From Chitinophaga polysaccharea (GTDB taxonomy: Bacteria > Bacteroidota > Bacteroidia > Chitinophagales > Chitinophagaceae): a stretch of 64,000 nucleotides of DNA. The notes under the pieces were generated by a model. That model did no database searches. It saw only the letters and a program-made list of their open reading frames with translations, and had not been told where the DNA came from. The DNA is taken from assembly GCF_007829335.1 (NCBI RefSeq), contig NZ_VIWO01000002.1, forward strand, positions 372,001 through 436,000. The letters are read 5' to 3'. Positions 47,744 to 56,143 of this stretch are shown here, one piece after another. Numbering within the stretch: the stretch's first letter is position 1; each line of letters starts with the position of its first letter. Position numbers and translations under genes: made by a program.

Positions 47744-47998
47744 ATGGAAAAGCACAGCATCACTGTGATCATCAAAGGTAAGCCCTATGGATTGGTGATA
47801 ACCATCGATAGAGGCGCCTTGGAAACCGCCTTCCAGGTTGTACCCGACGTGAGTGAACATGTACTGGAAGAATTTGAACCTCATACTAATACCTTTACCG
47901 CCGATCACACAGACACACTGGAAGGAAGCATCCGCACCGTGGAATCAGAACAGATTGCCCGCATCATCTGGGAAGATATCCTCGATAAAATGAAATAA
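47744..47998 (+). CDS. Small hypothetical protein
   Basis: An 84-residue acidic soluble protein beginning MEKHSITVIIKGKPYGLVI and ending in an IIWEDILDKMK helix. It has no signal peptide, cysteine pair or motif I recognise. The upstream terminator and the following MscS gene suggest it starts a transcription unit that may include the channel gene. Function unknown. Confidence 0.7.
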   Translation: MEKHSITVIIKGKPYGLVITIDRGALETAFQVVPDVSEHVLEEFEPHTNTFTADHTDTLEGSIRTVESEQIARIIWEDILDKMK

Positions 47999-48064
47999 AC
48001 AGGATTGCCTCACAAACCAATTCGCCGTTGTACCTTCGCACAATTAAAGCGACTGTGTACAACT

Positions 48065-48946
48065 ATGATGGTAACCGATAAAACCTATAAGAATACCAAC
48101 CGCCGGGAGCGGGTTATCTTCCTGGCTAAACTGGTGGTATATCTCTGTATTGTTTATGCGAATATTGAACATCCTGCCTTTTTTAATTATTTACCATGGC
48201 TCTCTAAACTGGCAAATGTCCTGTCTTTTTTCCTAGGTGCTAACCTCGTTATTTCACTGGCCTGGCTGCTGGTTATTTCCTGGTATACTCGCCGTAACCG
48301 CAGCAAACCACTGGAAAAAGACAACTTTGTGTTAGGTATTAACAGGATTACCTCTGTCTTGAATACTTTTTTCCTGGGACTGGCCATCATGCTCTTTTTT
48401 GGTGTCGATCTGCTGAGATTAGTGACCAGTATTACCATCGTGGCTGCAGCCATTGCGCTACTAACGAAAGATTATATTACCAATATGATCAATGGACTGA
48501 TCATCATGTTTTCCGATCAGTTATCATTGGGAGATCATGTACGCATTGGCGACTATAAAGGAAAAATACAGGATATTACCCTCATTAACGTGGTATTGCA
48601 AAATGAAGACGATGATATTGTAATCATTCCCAACTCCGTTGTGTTTACTACCATCGTGGTGAACCAGTCCAAACAAAATATCAAAAAGCTGACATTGGAA
48701 TTTGAACTGGATCACAAGCATCCTTTTACCATCCGGGGATTGGAGGAGCGCCTCCGACGGGCGGTAGAACCCTATTCCGCTAATTTTACGCCGGACAGCT
48801 TTGCCCTGAAAACCATCGAAATCAAAAAGGATTTTGTTCAGTTTAAAGTGCAACTGCTCATGCCGCTGGCCAACAAGGAAATAGAGCGCCAGATTCGCCG
48901 GGCGCTCAACACAGAGATCATGGCGATTGCTGAAGGCGTCGACTAG
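48065..48946 (+). CDS. MscS-family mechanosensitive channel
   Basis: I chose the ATG at 48065; the frame is open upstream to a TTG at 48005 but that extension is basic and not family-like. The protein of about 293 residues has three or four membrane segments. The last is the pore-lining helix (LVTSITIVAAAIALLTKDYITNMINGL), followed by the beta domain (LGDHVRIGDYKGKIQDI...IIPNSVVF) and a C-terminal alpha/beta domain. It is expected to open on membrane tension in the inner membrane. Its 3' end overlaps the convergent decarboxylase gene by four bases. Confidence 0.9.
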   Translation: MMVTDKTYKNTNRRERVIFLAKLVVYLCIVYANIEHPAFFNYLPWLSKLANVLSFFLGANLVISLAWLLVISWYTRRNRSKPLEKDNFVLGINRITSVLNTFFLGLAIMLFFGVDLLRLVTSITIVAAAIALLTKDYITNMINGLIIMFSDQLSLGDHVRIGDYKGKIQDITLINVVLQNEDDDIVIIPNSVVFTTIVVNQSKQNIKKLTLEFELDHKHPFTIRGLEERLRRAVEPYSANFTPDSFALKTIEIKKDFVQFKVQLLMPLANKEIERQIRRALNTEIMAIAEGVD

Positions 48947-50079
48947 ACGGCTGCCAGCGCCGGCGTGAGCGCGTCAATGAATGCATCTACCTGCTGCCGG
49001 CTTACATTGGGCATACATACCAGGTGCGACCAGCCATTTTCAGACGCCAGCTGCCACCGTTGGCGTACCGCTGCCGGCGGGTCGGGAAATACCACCGTAA
49101 TGGCATCCCGGTTGCGCCAGGCCGCAATCCCGTTTTCGTTTAGCCGTTCTACTGCGTAGGCCGCCACCGCCAAACTATGCCGGGCCCTTTCTTCTAAACC
49201 CGCTATCCCCAGGGATTTAATCGCATACCATAAAAACAGGGGGCTATGCCCGTTTCTCGATCCGGTAATGGTGGTATCCATACTGCCGATATAAGCCACT
49301 GAACGCGCAATCCGGTCGCGGTTCGATTTTTTGGCCACCACCACGCCGCACGGAATGGGAGAACCAATAAATTTATGCCCGCTGATGGCGATGCTGTCGG
49401 CGCCATCTGCAAAGTCAAAGGCCGGCCGCGGCGCCAGGAAGGCACTATAACTGCCCGACAACGCGCCATCGGCATGGATATAATGATGTCGGATGGCCAG
49501 CTTTCTCAGGATATCTTTAATACGTTTTACATCGTCCCGCGCTTCTGTCATCGTGGTACCAATATTGGCCAGCATGATCACCGGTAAATGCCGGTTTATG
49601 CTGATCGTATGCTCCAGGTCATCGTAATCAATTTCTCCATTGGGCAGGGTACGTATGATAATCCCGGGCATGTTCAACAGGTGCAGATTTTTTTGTACAC
49701 TGTAATGCGTGGCATCCGAATAATATACCATTCCCTTGGGATACAGCTCCCTCGCGAGGTATAAGCCATATAAATTACCTTCCGAACCACCATTGGTCAC
49801 ATATCCCCACCAGTCATTTTCCGGTGCGCGAAACAGGTTCGCAAAGAACGATACCACTTCTTTTTCCATCTCCCTGGATCCCACACCGTAGGTAGAAGGC
49901 ACAAACGGATCGCCCAGGTTATTCAAAGGGTATTGCAGGAAAGGTAATAGTGGACTGTAATCAAAATCTTTAGACACGGGATACCCGAGGAAATCTTTGG
50001 TGCAGGATGCTACCTGCGCCAGGAGTTGCTGTAGCGCTGCTGCATCAGGAGCAGCCAGCCGGTTCTTTTTCATAATCAT
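48943..50079 (-). CDS. hdc: PLP-dependent histidine decarboxylase
   Basis: A 378-residue enzyme of the group II PLP decarboxylase family. Its length equals that usual for bacterial PLP histidine decarboxylases. The PLP lysine is Lys236 in SGHKFIGSP, His204-region HADGA gives the cofactor-binding Asp204, and the N-terminal YPLNNLGDPF and GYVTNGGSEGN segments are typical. It would convert histidine to histamine. Serine decarboxylase-like relatives exist, so the substrate is likely but not proven. A divergent Lrp-type regulator gene starts about 160 bases away and may control it. A second ATG at codon 3 is possible. Confidence 0.85.
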   Translation of the reverse strand: MIMKKNRLAAPDAAALQQLLAQVASCTKDFLGYPVSKDFDYSPLLPFLQYPLNNLGDPFVPSTYGVGSREMEKEVVSFFANLFRAPENDWWGYVTNGGSEGNLYGLYLARELYPKGMVYYSDATHYSVQKNLHLLNMPGIIIRTLPNGEIDYDDLEHTISINRHLPVIMLANIGTTMTEARDDVKRIKDILRKLAIRHHYIHADGALSGSYSAFLAPRPAFDFADGADSIAISGHKFIGSPIPCGVVVAKKSNRDRIARSVAYIGSMDTTITGSRNGHSPLFLWYAIKSLGIAGLEERARHSLAVAAYAVERLNENGIAAWRNRDAITVVFPDPPAAVRQRWQLASENGWSHLVCMPNVSRQQVDAFIDALTPALAAV

Positions 50080-50162
50080 TGGTTACAGGTGTATGATGCT
50101 GTAAAAGTAAGCCAGTGTAACTTAATTAAACTATAGTATATGATATAACAGAAAATATATAC

Positions 50163-50170
50163 TATTTTTG
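50163..50170 (+). promoter_or_regulatory. Likely -7 element upstream of the Lrp-type regulator
   Basis: TATTTTTG matches TAnnTTTG and lies 70 bases upstream of the chosen ATG. No good TTTG box was seen at the expected distance. The AT-rich 50100-50165 stretch between the divergent genes is the probable control region. Confidence 0.5.
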
Positions 50171-50239
50171 GCCTATGGATAGATTTAAATAACCGTCCTG
50201 GTGCCTTCCGGTACCGTCTTACAGAAAAAAATAACTGCC

Positions 50240-50704
50240 ATGGACACACTGGATAAAACGGACCGGCGCATATTACAGTTACTGCAACAGGATGCCCGGT
50301 TAAATACTAAGGAAATTGCTCATCGTATAGGACTATCTGTTACACCTACTTATGAGCGGCTGAAAAAAATAGAGAAGAGCGGGGTGATTAAAAGTTACGT
50401 TACCCTGCTGGAAGGAGATAAAGTGGGTAAAACACTGATGGCTTTCTGTAATGTATCCTTGCAGCTGCATTCACAACCATTGATTAAGAAGTTTGAAGCG
50501 GCCATCGCGGGTATGACGGAAGTGATGGAATGCTATCATGTGGCCGGTACTTATGACTATCTGCTGAAGGTAGTGGTAGATGATATGCGGCGTTACCAGC
50601 ATTTCCTGACTAATAAACTGGCGGCGATTGAAAATATAGGGCAGGTACATAGTTCATTTGTGATGACTGAAATCAAGCATACCACCGCCATTGAGCTGTT
50701 GTGA
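50240..50704 (+). CDS. Lrp/AsnC-family transcriptional regulator
   Basis: The ATG at 50240 (MDTLDKTDRRILQLLQQDARLN) fits the family start; the frame extends upstream to a GTG at 50201 without similarity. The 154-residue protein has the AsnC helix-turn-helix (NTKEIAHRIGLSVTPTYERLKKIEKSGVI) and a C-terminal RAM ligand-binding domain (CYHVAGTYDYLLKVVVDDM). It probably binds an amino acid. The divergent neighbour is the histidine decarboxylase gene, which is its most likely target. Its stop codon directly abuts that of the convergent histidine kinase gene. Confidence 0.92.
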   Translation: MDTLDKTDRRILQLLQQDARLNTKEIAHRIGLSVTPTYERLKKIEKSGVIKSYVTLLEGDKVGKTLMAFCNVSLQLHSQPLIKKFEAAIAGMTEVMECYHVAGTYDYLLKVVVDDMRRYQHFLTNKLAAIENIGQVHSSFVMTEIKHTTAIELL

Positions 50705-52726
50705 TTACCTTCTCAATACTTTTACGCCGGTAACCGGGTGGTCCTGTACCACTACCGTATAGCCACGGGCGTTAGTATCCTGGTCTTCCGAAACCGGGAT
50801 CGTAAAACTGAAGCTGCTACCGGTGCCGGGCATACTGTTAAACCAGATCCGTCCATGGTTGCGCTCCACAAAATCCTTGGAGAGGTGTAATCCAAGGCCA
50901 CATCCCTTTTCATTCTGTGTACCGGTGGTAGAGTAGTAGATGTTGGAAAAGATGCGGTGCTGGCTTTCTACGGGGATACCGGTACCGTTATCCCTAACAG
51001 TGATCTCTGCAAATTCGCCATCCTGCCGCGCGGTAATAACGACTTCGCCGCCACTGGGCGTAAATTTAATAGCGTTGTTGATCAGGTTGCGCAATACCAG
51101 TTTGATCATATCCGGATCGGCATATACCATGATGCATTCGTGCAGTTCCTGCGATAATCTTACTTCTTTTTGTCTGGCGAGGGTTTGCAGCAATTCAAAT
51201 TCCCGGCTGAGCAAAAGGGTTACATCGAAGTCATCGGCCTTTACACCGATGCCCTTCATTTGGTTGCTGGCCCATTGCAACATATTGTCCATCATATAGG
51301 CCGTATTTTTTACATCTCTCCAGAGTTCATCGGTATACATCCGGAACTGTCCGGCATCAATCTTTTCATCTTTCAGCAGGAATAACAGTCCTTCCAGGAT
51401 GGCCAACGGCGAGCGCAGGTCGTGGGAGATCACAGAAAATATTTTATCCTTCACCTGGTTCAGGTTTTCCAGGGTGCTGTTCTGCTCCAGGATAATACGG
51501 TTTTGCATGGATACTTCCCGGTTCTTGTTATTCAGCTCCAGGTAAAGTTCCTGTTGGCGTTTATACAGGCGGTATACCATCACGGTAATCAATAGCAGGG
51601 CGAGAAAGAGGGCCGCGGCAGATAGCACCAATACCCGTTGCTGTTGTATCGTGGCCAGGTGCATGTGTTGTTCTTTCTTCAGTATAATATTTTCCCGTTG
51701 CTTCTTCTCCGACTCATACTTCTCTTGCGAACGGGAAATCTGTCGTCCTTTTTCGGCATTAAAGAAGTCGATATTACGGGTACTGAACTCCTTGTAACTC
51801 CGGAGCGCCGCAGCATAGTCTTTCCGGGCAGAGTCCAGCTCATAGCGGATCTTGTAATAGATCATCTCGTTTTTTACATTGCCCAGCTGCTGATTCAGGG
51901 CCTGGGCTTTGTCAAGGTTTTTATCGGCTTCCTTCAGGTCGCCCAGCATGGTTTGTACTTCCGCTAGGTTGAGACTCGCTTTCACTACACCCGGGAGGTT
52001 GTTTGCTTCCCGGTAATAGGCTTCCGACAGCAAATGGTAGTGTAAGGCCTTGTCGTAACGCGACTGTAACATAGAAACGATACCCATATTTTCATAGGTA
52101 AAGGCCAGGCCACGTTGGTCATGCAGGGCTATTTTAATTTGTTCTGCCTTTTCGAGGTAGTACATGGCAGAATCATACAGTTGGAGGGTGATGTAGACAG
52201 ATCCGATATTGTTCAGTGTTTTCCCGATTTCAGATTTTTCCCGGTGCTTTTCCTTGATCTCCATCGACTTTTTAAGATAGGCGAGGGCATCCCGGGGGCT
52301 GTTTAGCTCGATGAAAATATTCCCTACATCGTTGTTCAGGACTCCCAGGGTGTAGGAGTCGTTGTCCTGTTCGGCCAGTTTTAACGCGTTGAGGGTCAGC
52401 TGCATTTGATGATCCAGGTTACCCCGGGTATTTTCAACCAGGGCCTGGTTACGCAGCGCCCATATTTTTCCTTTTGTAAAATGGAGGCTGTCGCTCAATT
52501 GCAAGGCTGATGCTGCATATTGCTCTGCCATGGCGGCATTTTGTGTGAAATAATTCCTGGCCAGCTGATTGAGCAAGTTTATTTTAATAGTATCGTTCTT
52601 GGGATGCAGGCGTAGGGCTGTTTGCAGACTATCGTTAATACTTTGCTGAGCTGTAACCGCAGGCGACAGCAAGAACATGAAAAGGGGGATTAAAGCACAT
52701 TTTTTCAAAGGACTGGCCGGCAGCAT
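50705..52726 (-). CDS. TPR-containing membrane histidine kinase
   Basis: I start at the ATG at 52726 because a signal peptide follows (CALIPLFMFLLSPAVTA). The protein of about 673 residues has a periplasmic array of tetratricopeptide repeats (about 35-330), one membrane helix (VLVLSAAALFLALLLITVMVY), a short coiled coil, a HisKA domain with the phospho-acceptor in SHDLRSP, and a HATPase domain (NLINNAIKFTP, DNGTGIP, GCGLGLHL). It is a common Bacteroidota architecture. No response regulator gene is adjacent, so its partner is unknown. Confidence 0.92.
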   Translation of the reverse strand: MLPASPLKKCALIPLFMFLLSPAVTAQQSINDSLQTALRLHPKNDTIKINLLNQLARNYFTQNAAMAEQYAASALQLSDSLHFTKGKIWALRNQALVENTRGNLDHQMQLTLNALKLAEQDNDSYTLGVLNNDVGNIFIELNSPRDALAYLKKSMEIKEKHREKSEIGKTLNNIGSVYITLQLYDSAMYYLEKAEQIKIALHDQRGLAFTYENMGIVSMLQSRYDKALHYHLLSEAYYREANNLPGVVKASLNLAEVQTMLGDLKEADKNLDKAQALNQQLGNVKNEMIYYKIRYELDSARKDYAAALRSYKEFSTRNIDFFNAEKGRQISRSQEKYESEKKQRENIILKKEQHMHLATIQQQRVLVLSAAALFLALLLITVMVYRLYKRQQELYLELNNKNREVSMQNRIILEQNSTLENLNQVKDKIFSVISHDLRSPLAILEGLLFLLKDEKIDAGQFRMYTDELWRDVKNTAYMMDNMLQWASNQMKGIGVKADDFDVTLLLSREFELLQTLARQKEVRLSQELHECIMVYADPDMIKLVLRNLINNAIKFTPSGGEVVITARQDGEFAEITVRDNGTGIPVESQHRIFSNIYYSTTGTQNEKGCGLGLHLSKDFVERNHGRIWFNSMPGTGSSFSFTIPVSEDQDTNARGYTVVVQDHPVTGVKVLRR

Positions 52727-52977
52727 AATATATAAATGTTGGCAGTGACTAGGGTGGAGCGATTCGGGGCGGTCCACAATTAATATAGGTTAAAATTAAA
52801 GATAATGTGCCACGATTCAAAGGAAGTTGATATAAAATATTCATGTGACAGACAGGTATTTCGTGTTATTATGCCTATAAACCAAATAGGATTGTATCTT
52901 TCGCTGAATTTTCACTGCCGCCGGAGCACATTGATTTTGTCATGCGGCCATTGCACAAATATTAAAGCAGACAATAT

Positions 52978-53256
52978 ATGAAACCTGTTATTACGATAGA
53001 ATATTGCCCTAAATGCGGCTGGCTGCTGAGAGCAGCTTACCTGGCCCAGGAGCTGCTCACCACTTTTACCGACGACCTGGGTGGGGTTACCCTGCGTCCC
53101 AGCGAAATTGGAGGCTCCTATATCATTTTCCTGGGCGAGGAAAAAATATTTGACCGCAAAGACGCCGGTCATTTCCCGGAAATCAAACACCTGAAACAAC
53201 TGGTCAGGGACCGGGTAAACCCGGAGAAAAGTTTGGGACATTCTGACCGGCCCTGA
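52978..53256 (+). CDS. SelT/SelW/SelH-family thioredoxin-like protein
   Basis: A 92-residue protein with the redox motif CPKC (Cys10, Cys13) near the N-terminus in EYCPKCGWLLRA, and GGSYIIFLGEEKIFDRK later, as in SelW-like proteins. Cysteine stands where selenoproteins have selenocysteine. It is thought to act in redox chemistry, with no defined bacterial substrate. Confidence 0.88.
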   Translation: MKPVITIEYCPKCGWLLRAAYLAQELLTTFTDDLGGVTLRPSEIGGSYIIFLGEEKIFDRKDAGHFPEIKHLKQLVRDRVNPEKSLGHSDRP

Positions 53257-53292
53257 TCATAAACGGAAAACGTGGCTGTAAATGTAAATCCT

Positions 53293-53300
53293 TACATTTG
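53293..53300 (+). promoter_or_regulatory. -7 promoter element immediately before an outer-membrane protein gene
   Basis: TACATTTG matches TAnnTTTG exactly and ends six bases before the ATG at 53307, so transcription would begin at or next to the start codon. No clear TTTG box was seen upstream. Confidence 0.5.
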
Positions 53301-53306
53301 CAGCCT

Positions 53307-54494
53307 ATGCGTAAAAACCTCCATATCTCGGCTTTACTAGTATTATCAGCGACCGGCGCCATGGCACAACAGGACAGCGTTTCAAAGAAAACCTCCTCCC
53401 AACAGCAAGGACTATACGATAGTGTTGGCATGCGCAAACGTAGTTTTTTTCCATTACCGGTATTAGGATATTCCCAGGAAAAAGGACTGGAAATAGGGGC
53501 GGCTATGTTGTACTCTTTTTATACCGACAACAAGAACCCTGATCATACTACCCGCAACTCCACGCTCAACCTGATTCCCGCTATCACCACGGAAAAGCAG
53601 TTTAAAATAGACCTGAAGGCCAATATCTGGACACGCGCCAATACCTGGCATTTTAAAGGAAACCTCCGTTACCAGAACTACCCGCTGTATTTCTTCGGTA
53701 TAGGAGACACAACACGTCATGATACCAGATCTCTCGTAGATAATATCCGCTATAAAGTACAGCTGGAAGGCGAACGCCGGGTATCCGGCCATTTTTATGC
53801 CGGTGCATCCATACTTTATCAGCACGATACTTACAGCAGCAGCGACAATAAAGGGATTTATAACACCATGCCCCTGGTCGACAAAGACGGAGGCTATGTG
53901 ACCTTCCTCGGGCTCACCGGGATCTTCGATAACCGCGACAAAGAAAACTATACCCGTCACGGTTGGTGGCTCAAGCTGAATGTGGCGTATGCACCCTCAT
54001 TCCTCAGTAAGCATCCGCTGTTTAAACTGGAAGCGCAGGGATCACATTTTGTTCCCATCTCTCCCAAAAGTACCATCGGCTTCAATGGCCTCTTCCAGAG
54101 CTTACAGGGAAAACAACTACCTTTTTACCTGCTGCCTGAAATGGGTAATGACAATATTATGCGTGGTTACTATACCGGCAGGTACCGTGACCAGAATTAC
54201 CTGGCTGGACAAGCTGAGTACCGGTACCTCATCGATCCGAAAATGCGTATCCATATCTGGTTCGTAGATATTAAGCCGAAATTTGCACTGGCCGCCTTCG
54301 CTGGAACAGGCAGTGTATTTTCCAATCACGATTTTAGCCTGGCTGGCTTCAAACCCAGTTACGGAGCAGGTATCCGCTACTTCTATGATGAAAATTCCCG
54401 TCTTACTATTCGTATAGACTATGCCGTAGGAGAAAAACATACAGGCGAAGCCAGGCAGAAAGGGCTGTACCTGTCACTGGCAGAAGCATTTTAA
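53307..54494 (+). CDS. Outer-membrane surface-antigen (BamA/Omp85-type barrel) protein
   Basis: The ATG at 53307 opens a signal peptide (MRKNLHISALLVLSATGAMA). The 395-residue protein has repeated amphipathic beta strands and ends in aromatic/Phe (SLAEAF), as expected for outer-membrane barrels. Segments such as GITGIFDNRDKENYTRHGWWLKL and FGAGIRYF-like strands recall the bacterial surface antigen (Omp85) C-terminal barrel, without POTRA domains. Its cargo or partner is unknown. Confidence 0.82.
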   Translation: MRKNLHISALLVLSATGAMAQQDSVSKKTSSQQQGLYDSVGMRKRSFFPLPVLGYSQEKGLEIGAAMLYSFYTDNKNPDHTTRNSTLNLIPAITTEKQFKIDLKANIWTRANTWHFKGNLRYQNYPLYFFGIGDTTRHDTRSLVDNIRYKVQLEGERRVSGHFYAGASILYQHDTYSSSDNKGIYNTMPLVDKDGGYVTFLGLTGIFDNRDKENYTRHGWWLKLNVAYAPSFLSKHPLFKLEAQGSHFVPISPKSTIGFNGLFQSLQGKQLPFYLLPEMGNDNIMRGYYTGRYRDQNYLAGQAEYRYLIDPKMRIHIWFVDIKPKFALAAFAGTGSVFSNHDFSLAGFKPSYGAGIRYFYDENSRLTIRIDYAVGEKHTGEARQKGLYLSLAEAF

Positions 54495-54561
54495 TTAATT
54501 GGTTTTGGTGATATTTATTTGGTAATAATTAATTAACTTCCAATAGAATAACACCAAAACT

Positions 54562-55566
54562 ATGTTTATGAAAACGCTATTCCAATTCGGGACAGTCGTG
54601 TTGTTAACCGCTGTAACCCTCGTAACCCAAGCCCAGGACAATTCCTCCGCCCATTCCAAATGGTATCTCAAAGCAACCGGTGGCTATTTTTTTAGCGTAT
54701 CACCCGGACAGTTTCCGAATGTAGGGCCTTATCCGCCGCAGGATTTGCATACGCAGTTTAATCCCGGCAGTCCCAACGCCAATCATATGGACACGCTGAG
54801 CCGCAGGGTGCTCACTGGTTCCTATGGAGAAGGCTTCAGGGGAGGCTTGTCGGTAGGGTATAATATCAACAAATACCTGGCGGTAGAAGCCTCCTTCAAC
54901 TATTATCACAGCCGGAAAAACCTGATGACCCGCCAATCTACCACGCTGGTAGGCGGCAATACAGAATTGGGACATGTGGAATCGCACGGCTATGTCAACG
55001 CAGTGGATTTTGCGCCCAGCCTGGTGGTTAGCCCGGGATACGAAAAGGTAAATCCCTATGTGCGCTTTGGATTTGTGGTACCACTATGGGGTCGTCTGTA
55101 TATAGAAACAGACGCCAACCAAACAACTGCGGTATCGCCCACCACGCAGGCACTGACGACGATCAGTCGCAAAGAAGAAATAAAACCCAATGTGACCCTT
55201 GGTTTCCAGGGAGCACTGGGCGTTTCTTTTAAAGTAGGGCCTCGCTTTGATGTTTTTGTAGAAACGGAATACAGAAATGTACCGGTAAAAAGTAAGGAGA
55301 AAGAAATTACGCAATATAACGAAACTACGAAGTTGGTCGCCGACGGGAAGGTCGTAGCGGAGACTTTCCGTAGCCTCGACCAGCTGAGTTATGCCGAAAA
55401 ACATACCATCTACCAGACTACCCTGGATCAGAACTCCAACACCCCCATTAACCAGCAGGGTACGAAAGTAATTTATAAAGATGATAGCAAGGCATCTAAC
55501 GACCTGAAATCGTATATCAATATCGGTGGCCTGGGTGCTAACGTAGGGGTGAAGTTCAGGCTGTAA
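54562..55566 (+). CDS. Outer-membrane beta-barrel protein
   Basis: A 334-residue protein with an N-terminal signal peptide (MKTLFQFGTVVLLTAVTLVTQAQ) after a short MF extension. Many alternating strands follow (GGLSVGYNINKYLAVEASFNYY, VGPRFDVFVETEYRNVPV) and the end is VGVKFRL, typical of OmpW/OprF-like barrels of Bacteroidota. A long palindrome follows the stop. Function unknown. Confidence 0.8.
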   Translation: MFMKTLFQFGTVVLLTAVTLVTQAQDNSSAHSKWYLKATGGYFFSVSPGQFPNVGPYPPQDLHTQFNPGSPNANHMDTLSRRVLTGSYGEGFRGGLSVGYNINKYLAVEASFNYYHSRKNLMTRQSTTLVGGNTELGHVESHGYVNAVDFAPSLVVSPGYEKVNPYVRFGFVVPLWGRLYIETDANQTTAVSPTTQALTTISRKEEIKPNVTLGFQGALGVSFKVGPRFDVFVETEYRNVPVKSKEKEITQYNETTKLVADGKVVAETFRSLDQLSYAEKHTIYQTTLDQNSNTPINQQGTKVIYKDDSKASNDLKSYINIGGLGANVGVKFRL

Positions 55567-55580
55567 AGCTGCTTAATGAA

Positions 55581-55632
55581 ATGTATAACAGAACAGCCAC
55601 GGAAATATTTCCGTGGCTGTTCTGTTATACAT
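55581..55632. repeat. Perfect 52-bp palindrome, possibly acting as terminator
   Basis: The two 26-base halves are exact reverse complements with no spacer; the left half begins ATGTATAACAGAACAGCC and the centre is AAATATTT. It starts 15 bases after an outer-membrane protein stop codon. As RNA it would form a very long hairpin. There is no T-run after it, so a standard terminator is not certain. Confidence 0.9.
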
Positions 55633-55736
55633 AGTATCTTACCCCGGCACCTTAAAATTTGGTTAAAATACCAGGTACAACGATACTAGTCAGCCTGGTA
55701 TTAAATAACTTAGTGCAGCAGAAAGAAGTATACCAC

Positions 55737-56096
55737 ATGAAATTATTCCGCCAATTATTCTTTGTATGGATAGCGATAATGTTCCTGCCCCATGTGCAGG
55801 TACACAGCGAAATCCTGCAAAGGAATGCGCTTGATAATATTCGTGTGGCTAACCACGGCATAGTGGTAGTACAACGGGTAGAAGCACCCCGGATAAGGGC
55901 TACCATCACCCGGTTTAAACGCAGACCCGTTGGCATCAACGACAGCTACGGACATGAAAAAGTTTGTCCTCCTTTATTATCTGCCCTTGCTCCCCGTTTT
56001 ATTTACGTTGACAAAACCCAGCGTGGATATTATTTCAACCCTTACCTCAGCGTACCCATACCACTAAGAAGCTGGAGAGGCCCGCCAACAGCCTGA
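55737..56096 (+). CDS. Small secreted hypothetical protein
   Basis: Started at the ATG at 55737, because it gives a signal peptide (MKLFRQLFFVWIAIMFLPHVQVHS); the frame extends upstream to a TTG at 55659. The 119-residue protein has no motif I recognise. Its end is rich in Tyr, Pro and Arg. It precedes the efflux operon by 47 bases and may be co-transcribed with it. Confidence 0.65.
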   Translation: MKLFRQLFFVWIAIMFLPHVQVHSEILQRNALDNIRVANHGIVVVQRVEAPRIRATITRFKRRPVGINDSYGHEKVCPPLLSALAPRFIYVDKTQRGYYFNPYLSVPIPLRSWRGPPTA

Positions 56097-56143
56097 TCAC
56101 CACATTCTATTCCTTTTTTATTTCATTCTTTTTTCGTCGATTT

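Noticed and set aside
48005-48064. TTG start extending the MscS gene
   Set aside because: The added 20 residues are basic and unlike the family; two ATG codons at 48065 and 48068 are better starts.
52978-53256. Possible selenoprotein
   Set aside because: The redox motif is CPKC with two cysteines and no in-frame TGA at that place.
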